From Lunularia cruciata (Eukaryota > Streptophyta > Marchantiopsida > Lunulariales > Lunulariaceae), in the NCBI GenBank assembly GCA_948567375.1, contig OX419756.1, forward strand, positions 23,290,552-23,354,551: 64,000 nt of DNA. The letters are read 5' to 3'. The notes beneath the pieces are model-generated. The model made no database searches and was not told the origin of the DNA. It saw nothing but the letters and a program-made list of their open reading frames with translations. Both the position numbers and the translations under genes were made by a program. Positions 63,243-64,000 of the stretch are shown here, piece after piece. The first letter of the stretch is position 1. Every line of letters starts with the position of its first letter.

Positions 63243-64000
63243 AACCCGCCTGTGCTCCACCCGCCTGACTACAGCTGTGGACGACCAATTATAGTTATGG
63301 TTGACTCAATTCCCTATGCTGCTGGTTGGGCTGTGGGCCAAGACGACGAGAACGGCAGCAGATTTGCAGCGAGGTTTGGAGCAAGGATCTTCACGGAACG
63401 GCAACGGAGGTACCCTCAGATCAAACGGGAATTGTGGGGGGCTAAGATAGCACTAAGACAGGATAGAAACTGCCTAATAGGGACCTATGTCATCCTAGAG
63501 ACAGATTGCTTGCCACTGCTTGGAATGGTTGCCAACTGTGACACTCCAGACATTGCCATGTTGCGCTGGATAGCGTTCATTCAGATGTTTAATCCAAAGC
63601 TAAGGTACATAGCTGGGAAGGACAATCCGGTAGCTAATATGTTGTCTAGAGCATGTTATGAAGGAGCTGAAAATGACTGTATGGTGGATGTGCATGAGCT
63701 GGACTTGAATTTACCCTTTAGAGAAGAACTGTACAAGGATGATCTTCTGGTGGTTGGGAAGTATCTTAGTTCTCTAGAGAAGAACTCTGAATGGACCAAG
63801 GAAGAGTTTGAGAAGATTAGAAGGAGATCAGGAAAATTCTTGTTGAAGGACGGGTATCTCTGGCAAAGGCCCAAGGGCAGCTCTGGAGTTCCACTAAGAG
63901 TGTTGGGAGATGAGGAGACAAAGCAAAGAGTGCTATGGGAGTCGCACGATGCGGATGCTGCCAGACACCGTGGGGTTCAGGGTACATACGAGCGCATCCG
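63243..64000 (+). CDS. E2 RNase H and start of integrase (open to window end)
   Basis: Open for over 250 codons in the RT frame. RNase H: IVMVDSIPYAAGWAVGQ, YPQIKRELWG, LETDCLPLLGM, and NPVANMLSR, where the last catalytic Asp (ADxLSR) is Asn. Then a linker and the integrase N-terminal zinc finger start (LWESHDADAARHRGVQGTY, the two His). RNase H removes RNA from the hybrid during cDNA synthesis. Cut by the window edge; incomplete at the 3' side. Confidence 0.85.

Larger units (their letters stand above)
54294..64000 (+). mobile_element. Family E retrotransposon E2, 5' part of a full element
   Basis: 5' LTR 54294-59172 (with E3 nested), primer site, gag, protease, RT, RNase H and start of integrase, running off the right edge. 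The 4 bases to the left are GCAT; the other flank is not visible. Coding decay is moderate: about eight stops and two frame changes over 4.7 kb. The RT belongs to Ty3/gypsy broadly but is far from the chromovirus and C-type RTs in this window. Confidence 0.9.

Noticed and set aside
61650-64000. Endogenous pararetrovirus
   Set aside because: The element has LTRs, a primer site after the LTR, and integrase zinc-finger start after RNase H, so it is an LTR retrotransposon and not a caulimovirus.

Overview
The window is plant nuclear intergenic DNA and consists almost wholly of nested LTR retrotransposons. I recognise no host protein gene, rRNA, tRNA gene or CRISPR array. The plant origin rests on Ty3/gypsy elements with chromodomains, TG..CA LTRs, initiator-tRNA-Met primer sites, and coding decay dominated by C-to-T (or G-to-A) stops, as expected of methylated repeats. 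The mix (a retroelement carrying a cytosine-5 methyltransferase, a divergent gypsy lineage with giant minisatellite LTRs, deep self-nesting) suggests a large-genome land plant such as a gymnosperm or fern; I cannot decide which.

Six repeat families are named here for convenience. A is a gag / double zinc knuckle / protease element that also carries a decayed DNA (cytosine-5) methyltransferase. B is a chromovirus of about 6.6 kb with 736-739 bp LTRs, 5-bp target-site duplications (TSDs) and a tRNA-iMet primer site. C is a non-chromovirus Ty3/gypsy element with 692-bp LTRs, 4-bp TSDs, a tRNA-Glu-like primer site and an extra zinc-knuckle ORF before gag. D is a degenerate chromovirus. E is a divergent Ty3/gypsy family with 2.3-4.1 kb LTRs full of minisatellites, inserting at CCGG. 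G is a single-copy 3.77-kb unit with a long coiled-coil reading frame.

Layout: 1-1995 is A on the minus strand. 1996-5860 is a rearranged C copy (C2, minus). 5873-30649 is A on the plus strand, split at 6638 by B1 (6639-27683). B1 contains C1 (11856-19677, minus) and B2 (20153-26757, minus). The methyltransferase lies at 29701-30649. C3 (30650-34291, plus) has a solo C LTR inside its own LTR and fuses abruptly to B3 (34292-37502, minus). D (minus) occupies 37503-40454 and 52139-54293. D is split by E1 (40455-52138), a solo E LTR that itself holds G (44558-48324) and a second, inverted solo E LTR, E4 (48341-52102). E2 (54294 to beyond 64000, plus) begins inside the D LTR. Its 5' LTR contains solo LTR E3 (56254-58778), followed by primer site, gag, protease, RT, RNase H and the start of integrase.

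Nesting gives a relative history that agrees with LTR divergence judged by eye: B1 LTRs differ by roughly 6-7%, C1 inside B1 by about 2.6%, B2 inside B1 by about 1.3%. The most notable items are the retroelement-borne cytosine methyltransferase, the recurrent CCGG target of family E with its minisatellite LTRs, the long reading frame in G, and the extra zinc-knuckle ORF of family C. All coordinates and percentages were read by eye; none comes from an alignment program.
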